Origin: Nematostella vectensis
Lineage: Eukaryota > Cnidaria > Anthozoa > Actiniaria > Edwardsiidae
Assembly: GCF_932526225.1 (NCBI RefSeq)
Contig: NC_064044.1
Coordinates: 2,857,001-2,921,000 of the forward strand
DNA length: 64,000 nucleotides
Reading direction: 5' to 3'
Every line of letters starts with the position of its first letter. The stretch's first letter is position 1. The position numbers were made by a program, and so were the translations under genes. Below are positions 48,046-58,703 of this stretch, one piece after another. The notes below the pieces were generated by a model. The model had not been told where the DNA came from. It did not search any database and saw only the letters and a list, made by a program, of their open reading frames with translations.

Positions 48046-48987
48046 GAGAAAACACTCCCTCAGATTCCAGATATAGAAGATCAGAATAGATTTTGAAAAG
48101 GCGAAGATTTTCATCGCTTTATCTTTTTGCATCATCATAAGAGAAGAAATACCAAATTACTAAGAGCGAACATATTGACGCAAGCCAATTTCTTCGTGGT
48201 ATCCAGGGCGACGCGGTATCGCACTTTTGCACTATTCATTCGAAACCCCCACCCCCATGGTCTCGGGGAAGGGTGGGGGATTAGACCCATTCACCCTGAA
48301 CAAATGCAAAGAATCCCTACAAATGGCGGAAGGCTATATGGATATGAAGGGGAACGAGACACATTTTATATTTTAGAAAACATGTGATTAAATGGGGAAA
48401 AGAGTAAATCATCGACGCCTTTTAAAAACAAAACCAGCATAAAACATTTAATTTCCCCTAGCCGGCAGTTTATCTTTTATACTTTTTATTAATTACCAGT
48501 AGGCGATGGGTATTGTAAATAATTGTACACTTGAATATTAAAAACCTATAAGCATATAAAAGGTCTCTCTTTGCTTGTGATCGGGTATTTAGTTTATCTA
48601 TCGAACGTAACCAGACCGGGCAGCAATGGATGCGTTGTATCTCCTGATGCTGTGAAGAATCACTTATACAACAGTGTCCTTACCCCGAGAAATCTTCCAA
48701 CAGAGGCATAATTATTGGTTGTAGTCTTGTATCGTTCATTTTTTGCCCGTTTAGGCACAGAACATAGACCACCACAGAGTTTGCTAACGTCCAAACCGAA
48801 AGAGATCTCCAAGTATAGAAGCAAATCTGCAGAAGTAGCAGTCGCCCGGTATAAATGGTTACTTGTCAGGACTACTCTCTCAGTGAGTAAATTCTACAAC
48901 AGAAACAGTAATTTACGATTATTAGTGTACTTCTTAGAAACGATAGGACATTTACTGTATCTGGGTAGGGCAGAGAAACAGGAAAGC
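48046..48987. other. Intergenic, nothing recognised
   Basis: No supported gene; the frame of the following GPCR remnant is open from 48715 but shows no receptor similarity before 48988. A CCCCCACCCCCA / GGGTGGGGG near-inverted pair lies at about 48246-48280. Confidence 0.4.
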
Positions 48988-49616
48988 ATGTCGGTTTGGC
49001 CGGAAGGCGAGCGCCTAAATACAGAATTGGAACAAAGAAGCCTAGTCACCATCTTGATGGAGTTTGCGGTATTCCTTTTATCTGGTCTGTTCGCAGTAAT
49101 GGGCAATGCCATGGTTTGTGTCGCCATCTATCGCCAGCCGAGGCTCCAAACTACTACGTCGCCGCTTTTGCTGTACTCGACATACTCCAACCGTGCATCT
49201 CTCTTCCCCTTGTGCTGGGAGTTATAGTGACTGGGCGTTGGCCGTATGGGCCCATTCTCTGCAATATACAGGGGTTTGTCAGTGCTATGTTTGGTCTGTC
49301 CTCTATTCTGATCATTTTGCTGATCGCGCTTAACCGTTACGTAAAAATTGTAATGACGGCGACAAGTTACAATAAATATGTTTCGCATAAGAAAACTATC
49401 GCATCTGTTATCGCGGCAGTTTTCGCTGGAGCTGTAGGTACTGTTATGCTTAATGTTGAATTCAAGTTTGATCCTGGAAAGCTGTTTAGTTATGTTGACG
49501 GTGGTAAAACGCCAATATCTACGCCTTTTGTAGTCGGTTTCTTGTTCTTCGCCTTGCCTTTTGGTGTCATGTGTTTTTTGTATTTTTATTGTCTGAATGT
49601 CATGCATCACAAATAA
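48988..49616 (+). pseudogene. Frameshifted, truncated class A GPCR (third receptor)
   Basis: Frame 1 from the ATG at 48988 encodes a short N-terminus and TM1 (FAVMGNAMVCVAIYRQPRLQ). At about 49141-49149 the receptor similarity moves to another frame: NYYVAAFAVLDILQP (TM2), GPILCNIQGF, LIALNRYVKIV (TM3 with NRY in place of DRY), TM4 and TM5 (PFVVGFLFFALPFGVMC), then a stop at 49614-49616. The usual RxxTxTNYYV junction is destroyed by the indel. TM6, TM7 and NPxxY are absent downstream. There is no GT near the stop that would suggest an intron. NRY and the motif spacing recall melatonin-receptor-like cnidarian GPCRs, not the two paralogues above. Confidence 0.75.
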
Positions 49617-50636
49617 AACACGATATTAATTTCTCGCATTTTCTTCCTGCTTTCTTTCTTTCTTGTTTCATTCAGTATCGAGCCTTTCTGGCAAAGTAAA
49701 TTGAAAAGGAAAGAAAATTAAAAACCCAAACGCCTACCAATTTTATTGACTAAGAAAGTAAAAACAACAAATACAGATCTCTTAATGATTCAGCCAACCA
49801 GAAGTAGCAGTGACTTGTTGAAGGAGCCTACAAAGGTACTGTGAAATAATTATCAGGAGGGGGGTGGCGTGAAATGAGCTTGAAATAATGAAAAATTACG
49901 TTGGACCCCCCTCCAACAGCGTCAAGTATAATTCTGACCCCCTCCTGTTCTTTTTAATTACGAAGACCCCCCCCCTCCTACATTCTGACTACAGTCACGT
50001 GTTTCCTAATGCATTATTTCGGCATGAGGATAGACATCAGCACCGCTTAGCTCAGTTCGACTAAACCGCCAAATGTCCGGGAAACAGTTGTTGAAAAGTT
50101 ATATCTTGCCTATAGAGAATCAGAGACCAAAAAGCCCAAAGCGTTTCATTGGAGAATCTGAGATTTTTTTCTGGACAAGGTGCGAAGCAGAGTTTCTGAA
50201 GAGTTGAAATGTTCTTCTTTCTGAAATAATTAAAATGGATTGAATGATATTTACCTAAAAATTGTTTAACACAGGCCCATAGACCTGAGATTGTTGTACT
50301 CGGCCGGCCCTTTTTTTTTCAGCTAAGACGTGACAAATCCTATCCTTTTGTCGTTTTGGTGTGGCCGCTAGAATATGGATGCTGTCTTACAAGTACAAGT
50401 TCATCAAATACAAGTTATCTAATTTTTCGATATTTTTTTAGTAAAACAGGTCTGGATTTTGTTTATTTGTATTTTGTTTATTTTTTTGTTTTGTATTCAC
50501 TGACAATGTAATTGTTCACCCGTGGCTGAATTATTATATTTCAAAAACACGTCAGAAAGTCTACATCACTTTGATAATTTATGAATTATGAACAATAATA
50601 AGCATCCATTCTTATTATCATAAAAAGGAATTGTGT
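49617..50636. other. Intergenic with C/G-run tracts
   Basis: No gene seen. At 49855-49980 there are several runs of G or C (AGGAGGGGGGTGG, GACCCCCCTCC, GACCCCCTCC, GACCCCCCCCCTCC) spaced like a degenerate repeat or decayed G-rich MITE. Confidence 0.4.
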
Positions 50637-50856
50637 CCAGAAAATATCCATACCCCCCCCCCCCCATCTAGGGGAGTGGAAATTCCGGGGGGGGGGTCTC
50701 AAACGCCCCGGAATTTCCAGAGGGGAGGGGGGGGGGTAAAATGCCCTTTTTCCTTGACAGTTACTGTATTTATCTTTTTCCAGAGGGTTGGAAATTTCAG
50801 AGGGGTGGGGGGTCATACCTCCCACCCCCTCAATAGCGGGTATGGATATTTTCTGG
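50637..50856. mobile_element. 220-bp MITE with 19-bp terminal inverted repeats and internal G/C tracts
   Basis: The left end CCAGAAAATATCCATACC and right end GGTATGGATATTTTCTGG are exact reverse complements. The interior has runs of C14 and several G8-G12 tracts (about 50655-50730 and 50800-50825) plus repeated GGAATTTC/GAAATTTC phrases. Non-coding. Confidence 0.8.
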
Positions 50857-51373
50857 AGTGCCAAAAGTTACTTAGCATAGCGTTTTTATTTATTTATTTA
50901 TTTATTATTTTGTGGATTTGGACAGACGCAGCGGTTACCAATAAAGTACAAGGCTCACTCGGCGCGAGCCTTGGATAGCTGTGGTTAAGTCGGGACTACC
51001 AGAGCAACTAAGGAGAAGCAACCAAAGCCCATCAGTAATAGGATCAAGCAGAAAAAAAAAATAGTAAAATCCCCTTTTATCTTCCAAATGATAGATCTTT
51101 AATTGGTAAATTCTTAAACAAATTAACGTGGTTGCTGAGAAACAAGAAAAATCAAAAAGAATTACTAATGCAAATGAGAAGTGAAAAGCTTTGTAAACAA
51201 ACTGCTGCCTGGATTAGGAAGATAATAGCAAAATGCAAGAAGCTATCCATCAAGCTTGATCGACATCTATTCTTATACAGTATGTATGCTTGCGATTTAA
51301 TAGGACATCTAAAACAATTTGATAGTATATGGACTATGGAACACTAATAATGATTGTTTTCCTAAAGAGACTA
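50857..51373. other. Intergenic, nothing firm
   Basis: A (TTTA)n run lies near 50886. A 71-codon frame at 51132-51347 (Lys-rich, with LRNKKNQKELLMQM) has no recognised domain and is not called. Confidence 0.4.
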
Positions 51374-51676
51374 TTACTGTCGAATCCGTTGTATCGCGAC
51401 CCGCGTTTTCAAAACACGATTTGTTTTGGTTTTCTGTTCTGTCAGTAAAACCATTCTGAGCCAATCAGAGTCTCGCTTTGTTCAGTTCCCTTGCTATCCT
51501 CTGGACGAAAACCAGACAGTGTCGCGACAGAAAGCCAGGCAACTGCGCATTAGGCGAGAGATCGCAAGAATCTAATTGGCCTAGAATGATTTGACTGGCG
51601 GAACAGAAAATCCCAAAAGACACAAACAAATCGATGTTGAAAATGCGGCGTCGTGATACAACGGATCCGACAGTAA
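51374..51676. mobile_element. 303-bp foldback MITE with TTACTGTCG ends
   Basis: The left end TTACTGTCGAATCCGTTGTA and the right end, read in reverse complement, TTACTGTCGGATCCGTTGTA, agree at 19 of 20 positions and continue similar. Complementarity extends inward over about 100 bp per side (GGTTTTCTGTTCTG..CCAATCAGA against CTAATTGGCC..AGAAAATCCC). It lies about 70 bp beyond the stop of the protease gene, so it may be in that gene's 3' untranslated region. Confidence 0.78.
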
Positions 51677-51748
51677 GATTGTTTTGAATTATTTTGAAAA
51701 GGCCTATTGTTTCATTTATTAACAGGTCCACCAGTAGCGAACAAAAGA

Positions 51749-52699
51749 TCAGATTACCAGCAAGCTCTCATCATCTTTCGATTCACATTCCCGAATACTC
51801 ATAGAAAACAGCCTTTTGGTTTTCCTGTTAATGACAGCACATAAAATGATAGCAACAGTACAGCAAGGAACGATAGAAACTAACGCGGGGTACGGCTTGT
51901 TGGAGTCGACTTGACTTAAGAAGGCTATGGCTAAGCCATAACTGCTTACAATACCTATCACACATTTAAAGGACTTGAAAAAAGACATGGCAAAGTTCGC
52001 GATAATCGCACCTATTACTATATCCCCTGTTCCTAAAAACACGTGGGTAGTGTTTTCGCCAAAGCGAACGGTAAAAACCGCAGGTAATTCCCACGCATTA
52101 TTCATCTCGAAGAGTTGGCAAAGCAGACTTGAACAATCCCCAACACTAAAAATCTCCGGCGACCCGTCGTTCATTCGAGAGAGTAGACATACGTCGTAGA
52201 GAAACGCCGTCCAGAGAAAAATCTGTAGAAACGCGAAGTTGCGGAATTGGACGTGACTTGCCAAGAGCGAAAACATGGCAATGATAACGTTGTTGATAAG
52301 CCAGCGGAACTGTGTTTTGACCGAGACTAGCCAAAGGCAAGCAAAGGACATTCCAACAAAGTAGGCAATTTTGCCAGGGAACCACTGTGTGAAGGCTACT
52401 AGTATAAAACAGAGTACAGCCATGTGTTGAAGAACGATCATGACTGACGGGTAGTACTGTAAGCAAATAACTGTCAGTCCCATTGTAGCGAAGTAGGCGA
52501 AGTTTAGGAGAATATACCATGGCAGACTTGCTGGTTCCAACTTTTGGCTTTCCTCTACAGGCTCTGTTGTTTTTTTCCCATTCTTTGTAGGCGCGCTATC
52601 GCTAGTAAAACTCTTTCGCGTCTTCTCGCCGTAAAAAGCACTCATGAACACCAGACTGCAAACAGATGCGTCCATTATCCAAAAATTATGAAGACTCAT
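51749..52699 (-). CDS. Signal-peptide-peptidase-like intramembrane aspartyl protease (intronless)
   Basis: 316 residues, single exon. The three hallmarks of the presenilin/SPP family A22 occur in order and at normal spacing: LYD with catalytic D169 (WTAFLYDVCLLS), GxGD with catalytic D226 (FLGTGDIVIGAIIANF), and PAL at 271-273 (YPALVSIVP). WLINN at about 133-137 matches the conserved WxxNN stretch of SPPs. About eight to nine hydrophobic segments are visible; a soluble linker (about 25-58) follows TM1. The family usually has GLGD/GFGD and QPAL; here GTGD and YPAL are found, and the protein is at the short end of the family. SPP/SPPL enzymes cut type II membrane peptides in the ER or endosomes. 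SPP versus SPPL cannot be decided. The absence of introns suggests a retrocopy origin or an intron-poor lineage. Confidence 0.88.
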   Translation of the reverse strand: MSLHNFWIMDASVCSLVFMSAFYGEKTRKSFTSDSAPTKNGKKTTEPVEESQKLEPASLPWYILLNFAYFATMGLTVICLQYYPSVMIVLQHMAVLCFILVAFTQWFPGKIAYFVGMSFACLWLVSVKTQFRWLINNVIIAMFSLLASHVQFRNFAFLQIFLWTAFLYDVCLLSRMNDGSPEIFSVGDCSSLLCQLFEMNNAWELPAVFTVRFGENTTHVFLGTGDIVIGAIIANFAMSFFKSFKCVIGIVSSYGLAIAFLSQVDSNKPYPALVSIVPCCTVAIILCAVINRKTKRLFSMSIRECESKDDESLLVI

Positions 52700-52814
52700 T
52701 TTTCTGGTACGAATAGTTTTTTTTGGCAGACTGCTGCTACACGAGGGCCATCTCTCGTTCCGGCGGAAATAAAATGCCGCGATCCTTTTGTTGTTAAATC
52801 TATGCTACCCGTGG

Positions 52815-52822
52815 TGACGTCA
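52815..52822. promoter_or_regulatory. Palindromic CRE (TGACGTCA)
   Basis: A perfect cAMP-response-element palindrome about 116 bp upstream of the protease ATG (minus strand), in the usual promoter-proximal range for CREB/ATF sites. Function is inferred from the motif only. Confidence 0.5.
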
Positions 52823-53654
52823 CAAAGAGCTGACATGGTTGTTGATGGACGGTACAAATCTAACAGCGCTTGTTAATCAATAGCGCATTACCTATTAATC
52901 AAAACCACCACAATTAGTTGATTGGTTGACAAAAATGCAGATAGGTCTCTCTTTTGGTCGCCACATGAAATTATCAAAAGTCGAGAAGCGCGGATTAATA
53001 CAAGGAGACAATGTCTACATTTGCAAAACGAATTCATAGTAATATTTTTTATTATTATTGTTAACATTTATTTAATACCTGTTTTCTGGCATTAAACCTG
53101 TTTCTACATAATTATATATAAAACAATTTTCTACACCAAAACAGGTATGCTGCCCCATAGTTAGCTTACAATGCCTGTCTGTAGCCGGTAACATTCAAAC
53201 AGTGACTTGTATGGACTTTGTATTTATTTTATTTTGTCAGGTTTACTTAACCTGCTCAAACACAAAACGCTAGGGCCGCCACATTTACAATGATAACGAA
53301 AATCAAAGGAATCTGATATGGGGGTCCTGTGGTAAATCTAACGTCATCGGTCTGTGGCGCATATGACGTGTGGACTGGGTCTAGTTTTTAAACAATATGG
53401 CGGTTTCCCTGGTTTCAGTTGTCAAGTGAAACTTTTTGAGAAAATTACCCTCGATGGACGAAAAAACGTGATTGATTTTACAAGATAATCAGAGGTTTAT
53501 ATAAATTATTTTACATTGCTCAAACGTTGAACAGAGAAACCCGTAAAATGTTGCTTATGGTGATTTGTTTTGGTTTCGAAGTTGAAGGTTGTTGTGATTG
53601 TTGAGGTTAAATTCACTGAAGGTAAAAAGTGAGTTATTTCGGTGATCCGAAGAT
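52823..53654. other. Intergenic between divergent protease and DNAJC27 genes
   Basis: The two genes are head to head about 0.95 kb apart, so this interval should hold both promoters. ACAATATGGCGG near 53392 resembles a YY1-type motif. No coding exon seen. Confidence 0.45.
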
Positions 53655-56600
53655 ATGGAAAAGAAAAACAAAGCTAAGCGAGGGATACGAGTCAAGATTA
53701 TTAGCATGGGAAATGCAGAAGTAGGAAAGGTCAGTAAAAAATGAAACAAATGCTTTCTGTTGAAACATGTTGAAAGATATGATAAGCAAGATGTTGATAA
53801 CTTACAAGGTTCACGGTAGTAACTGTAGCAACTCTCCCGCATTAGGCGGGAGTCTCAAGATTTTGGACCCCTTCTCCCGCGTTGAGCACCAAATCTTCCG
53901 CTTTTTATCGCTTCCGAAAAAATATTCTGTAGAAAAATTGTCATTTTGGCTATTTTTTTTATTAAAATATTTGAAACAAGAATTCCCTTGTGTAGCGCAA
54001 TTTATCTAACACCCTCGGTTTCTATACGGCAAACGCCTGCAAAGTTAAACCCACCCCTCCCCCCAACAATTCTCAAGCCTTGAGATTTTTGGAGGTTGAC
54101 AGGTATGCTGTAAGTAATATTTACTTAAATTACTTTGATCTACTTTGTCTGGGTTAAGTTACCCAGATAATAACAAGATATATTCCCATATAGCACTGTA
54201 TATAAGCAATCCTATTTTCACACTTTTTGTCAAATCCTTTAGTTATTTGATAATTAAATTATTTTTGTCATGTTATCATCATCTCCATTGTTTATGTTTA
54301 CAGTAATTCCTGCTGTATGTTTGTCATTGTTTACGAACACATTAATTATTGTTACTGTGCTTATGATTCGTATAATAATTTTATGTTGGGGTTGTATGTG
54401 TTTGCTTGGATTTCAGAGCTGTATTATCAAGAGGTATTGTGAGAAGAGGTTTATTAGCAAGTATATGACCACGATAGGGATTGACTACGGAGTCACCAAG
54501 TAAGACTTTGTTACCAAAACATTATACACCTATTTCAATTAAGGTTGCACTCAGAGAATCCATGCATCGAAGCCTGTAGTGCTTCATGGCAATAAAGAAA
54601 TAAGCATACAGTAAGCAAAATACAGTATAAGACAGTTTGAAAAGGATATTAAAGCAGCATTCTTGTTCATATGCCCGTAAACATTTACCTGGCTTCCACA
54701 GACCAGATTCAATCATTGATATGCATGTATACTACCCATGAATCCCTGCAGGCCCATTGCTTCTTGAAAGCAACCTTATTTAAAAAAGTGCAGACTAGCT
54801 GCAATGGAACCCTCAAGGGAAACAAAAAACTGCTAGTCTTCAAAATGACTGAAAGTAGTTTTCTAAGTATAATAGTTTTTTAGCGATGCTTAAAAGCGTA
54901 ATAAAATTTCTAGCATAATGTATCTGACCCTTTTTGAAATTCACTACAGATACAAACTAAAGTCAGAAGTATGTTTTAACAGGATAAATTTTGTAACTCT
55001 TGATAAATACAGTAATATATATATATACTCACCTCTATAAAAAAACCATCTTTCCATTCCTCAGATTGAAAACGGTTTTTCTCTGTTTCTTAACTTTTCA
55101 TATTTTCTTAACTGATGGAAGCGATTATTTGTTTTTCAGAGTTGTTGTTGATGATAAGGAGATAAAAGTAAATATATTTGATATGGCTGGGCATCCTGTC
55201 TTCTATGAGGTACTGAGGGAAATAAACACATCATCTAAACCATATATCTAACAAATATGTTAGTTTAATTTGCAAGATGACCTGAGATCATTGACAATGC
55301 CTGGTATTTGCATGAAGTACTTCCGTTGGTATGTTTTAAGGATGTTTTGCGCACATTATTAATGTCCCTTAATCTAAGATAGTACAGCATGTAGTGCAGG
55401 GAAAAGTGTGAGAGTGAGGAAAAAAATTGTTTTTATTGGATAGTGTGTAGGTATCACATAAGCTGCAGTGACTGGATGCTCTGAATAAGATTCGAAGATA
55501 ATTATAATAACATAATCATGATGATTAAAATGATGACAATGATGGTGATAATAGTGATGATGATAAAACATGATCATGTTGCTGGTGAAGTATATTCATA
55601 AAGCATAATTATTTGTTCTCTAAAATTTTTGTCACGAAAAACTGTGTAAATTTGATTTTGCACTAAGAAAGTTTTTTACCCCCTGCCCAGGTCCGTAATG
55701 AGTTCTACAAGGATACCCAGGGTGCATTGCTGGTGTATGACGTGACGAGCAGAGAGAGCTTTGAGGCTTTGGACATTTGGCTAGATGAAATAAAGAAGGA
55801 TATAGGATCACCAAGTGATTTCAACAGTGTGGTGTTTGTCGTCTGTGCCAACAAAGTAGGTGTTAGTAGTGATTATGTTGAAAATGATGAAGATGAAATG
55901 ATAGTGATAATCATGAGCGACATTGAAGATTGTCAATATTATTTTTGTTAATGATTTTTATTATTTTTTATCTACTGTTTTATCATTATTATTAATAATA
56001 ATTGAAATGATGATAATTAAAGAGTTATAATAATGATGATGATGATTAGGACCTTTTTGCAAGTTATGACACTGTCATAATGTTATCATAAGGTAGTAAT
56101 ATGATGACGGTGATTTGTTGTACTTGTTCGAGATTTTGTAGATGAATGATAGTTGGTTAGTGCTGGTCATACTGTAGTTGTGCTCAATAATTTTTGATCA
56201 CCACATTTAATGGTTACAAGGAAAACTATTATTTAAAGTTTTAATAATATACATACACCATATGAAGGCTGGTTTCAACCACAGTAATCCAGTGAGTCGG
56301 TTTTATGCTCATTAGATGTTTAATCTTCCCTTTTACTGCACACCTTAAGGTCGATAGCCGTAAGCGCTTGGTTGAGGAAAGTGAGGGGAGACAGTGGGCA
56401 GAAAATCATAAGTTTTACTACTTTGAGACATCCGCTCAGACCGGTGATGGCATCCCTGAGGTTTTCCAGGTGAGAGCCGTTAGCTTGTGATAATCCGGTC
56501 GTCTTGTTCACAGTGCCGTAGACTCCCCTGTAGGCATGCATCTCTAAGTAGGTGGTGGAGCCAAACCAAAGCTGAATAGAAAATCTAGATGATGGGCCCT

Positions 56601-57341
56601 ACTGTATGGATGGTAAACATGGCATGACAGAATAGGGGGTAGATGGGAGAGTGCGAGATCAAGAAGGGGAGGAATGTCTTTATTCTTTCAGGGGTTTTCT
56701 TTCACTCTGCAGGTTTCAAGCATAATCATTGAAAATGCAGGGGCAATTTGCCTGATCAGCCCACCATTTTCTCTTACTTGGCTCTTCCCTTTAGGTTCAC
56801 ATCTTTTGTTCTTGATGATATTGCATTATTCTCATGAAGATGATTCCCTTCCCTTGAGTCTATTCATGGATGATGATGATAATTAATGATGGTGATGTTT
56901 GATAATGATATCCTCCCCTTTAGACTCTGTTCACGGGTGTTGTCAAGGCCCTGGAGAATGGTGGGAAGCCTGTGTTGATTGACACAGCATTAACCCTGGG
57001 CTACAGCAAGGAACAGGCTGAAGTGATCCAGAGATTGAAGAATGCCAAGGATCACTACGAGCGACTTGGGATCCAGCAAGGTGCCACCAAGTGAGTGGTT
57101 TATATATAAATGAGGCCGTGATGGGGTGCTGTGGCTTGGGCTGTTTAGAGGTAATGAAGGTATGGCATTCTTGGACCATTGCAATGATCACTTACTTTTG
57201 TATTGCAGAGATGATATCAATCGTGCATATAAGAAATTGGCAGTACTGATCCACCCTGATAAGAGTGTGGCGCCAGGTTCAGAAGAAGCATTCAAGGCTT
57301 TAGTAGCGGCACGTGCATCACTTCTTCAGAACCACAGATAG
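53655..57341 (+). CDS. DNAJC27: DnaJ homolog subfamily C member 27 (Rab-like GTPase with J domain)
   Basis: Seven exons: 53655-53729, 54417-54499, 55140-55209, 55691-55855, 56350-56469, 56924-57090, 57209-57341, all GT-AG, 270 residues (the human protein is about this size). GTPase motifs in order: P-loop GNAEVGKS (19-26), TIGIDYGVTK switch I, DMAGH (67-71) where most Rabs have DTAGQ, CANKVD (NKxD, 130-133), and ETSAQTG (G5). The C-terminal J domain has the HPD motif at 242-244 (AVLIHPDKSVAPGSEEAFKA). Rab-like GTPase followed by J domain is unique to DNAJC27/RBJ, which in mammals has been linked to nuclear MEK/ERK signalling. No prenylation Cys, as expected. The start at 53655 agrees with the short basic leader of the family. 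AATAAA at 57711 is the likely poly(A) signal. Confidence 0.96.
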
Positions 57342-57719
57342 CACCCGGGAATATCATATAGCACCGGGGAAGATCATATAGAACCTTAGCAGGGCCTCTC
57401 AGGGGGTGAGACAAGTCCCATGGTCCACCCCTACCTCTTTCCCTCAATACTGAAAGCTTAGAAGGAGATTATGGGAGCTGAGATCCATGACATTACCTCC
57501 TGATATATGTTTTATCTATTGAGATATGGTCCCTAGGCTCCCTGAATTCTAGAATCACCCTATCTAATGTCAACAATCCCTTGACTTTTCCCTGGTAAGG
57601 CTTTTAATGGTCACTGCTTATAAGTGATAACACACCAGGCTCGACGACCTGTGTTACCCCTTTGTTGTGTGTAAATAGTATGTAACTACACCTTGTATAG
57701 ATTTTTATTCAATAAATTT

Positions 57720-57862
57720 CCTCTGTGAGGTTTCGTAAAATTCGGTCTCACCTACCTCATTCAACATATTATATCATAGTACCTTATTCAACATATTATA
57801 TCATATTTCCTCATTCAACATGTTATATAGGGGTGACCGAATTTTACGAAACTTCACAGAGG
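57720..57862. mobile_element. 143-bp MITE with 28-bp terminal inverted repeats
   Basis: Arms 57720-57747 and 57835-57862 match as inverted repeats with a single mismatch (CCTCTGTGAGGTTTCGTAAA). The interior is three tandem copies of a CATTCAACATATTATATCAT-type phrase. The left end starts four bases after the AATAAA of DNAJC27, so the insertion lies at or just past that gene's cleavage region. Confidence 0.8.
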
Positions 57863-58032
57863 TATTTAAATTGATCACTTCTAACCGCTCGGCGAGTTTT
57901 TTTTTTGTGTTTTTTTTTTTTAAGAATTTCTCACAAAACCCCAAAACCACTAATTGTGAGCTTGGCCTCCCTGTGGGTAAAAGTATTGCGGAGAGCGAAA
58001 GAGAAAAAGTCGGGACGCAAAAATCGAAATGA

Positions 58033-58448
58033 CAGGGGTCGTCCACACTAACCCGGATTCAAAAGTATCCGGATTCGTTTCGCCGAAAACGCATCACTTG
58101 ATTCGCGTCCACACTATCGTTTTCGCATCTTGTTAGCCTGGATTCAGCGTCCACACTAACACGGTTTCAAACGTTTGAAAACGCTGAAAGGTACAGGGTG
58201 ACGTCATTTTTATGATATGCGCATGCTCAAAGCAGCGCACGCCTGCGATATGACGCCATCGTTTTCATTTTGATACGGATTCGAACGTCCACACTACGGA
58301 CCAAAGTATACGGATTTACTTTCGACAGCGTTTTCAAAAGTATCCGGATTCGCTGGATCCAGCGCGCGTGTTAGTGTGGACGAAGGCCTAAACGTATCAA
58401 CAAGTATACGGATTCAAACGAATCCGTGCTAGTGTGGACGGCCCCCTA
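58033..58448. mobile_element. 416-bp MITE with CAGGGG.CGTCCACACTA ends
   Basis: The left end CAGGGGTCGTCCACACTAAC and the right end, reverse complement TAGGGGGCCGTCCACACTAG, are near-identical. CGTCCACACTA and CCGGATTCG phrases recur internally. Ends of this type are typical of hAT-like non-autonomous elements in animals. An 8-bp target-site duplication was not found. Confidence 0.72.
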
Positions 58449-58703
58449 GTGGGGTCTAGTGACGAAAGCTGACAAAAGTGCTCGCGCGTGACCGAACGGG
58501 CTGCGCGCACAATATCCTCGCCAGGATTTGAAATGTTTTGCGCGCGATTTATTTTTTGACGAGTGCAATACAGTTTAAAAGTAAAAAAAAAACTCAAACA
58601 ACACTGTTAAAACAACCGCCCTCTTCTTGAGAAAAGGAACTACAAAAGCTTAGAGGAGACTAACGGTATAAGCTGTGGTCTAGTTAGTACTGTACTCAAA
58701 ACA

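Noticed and set aside
46506-48055. Long Arg-Val-Arg-Met, Asp-Glu-Gly-Lys, Leu-Thr-Leu-Ile and Pro-Ser frames
   Set aside because: Every frame of the 12-bp minisatellite is open, so openness carries no information.
51132-51347. 71-codon Lys-rich frame
   Set aside because: Possible transposon scrap but no recognisable motif; not supportable as a gene.
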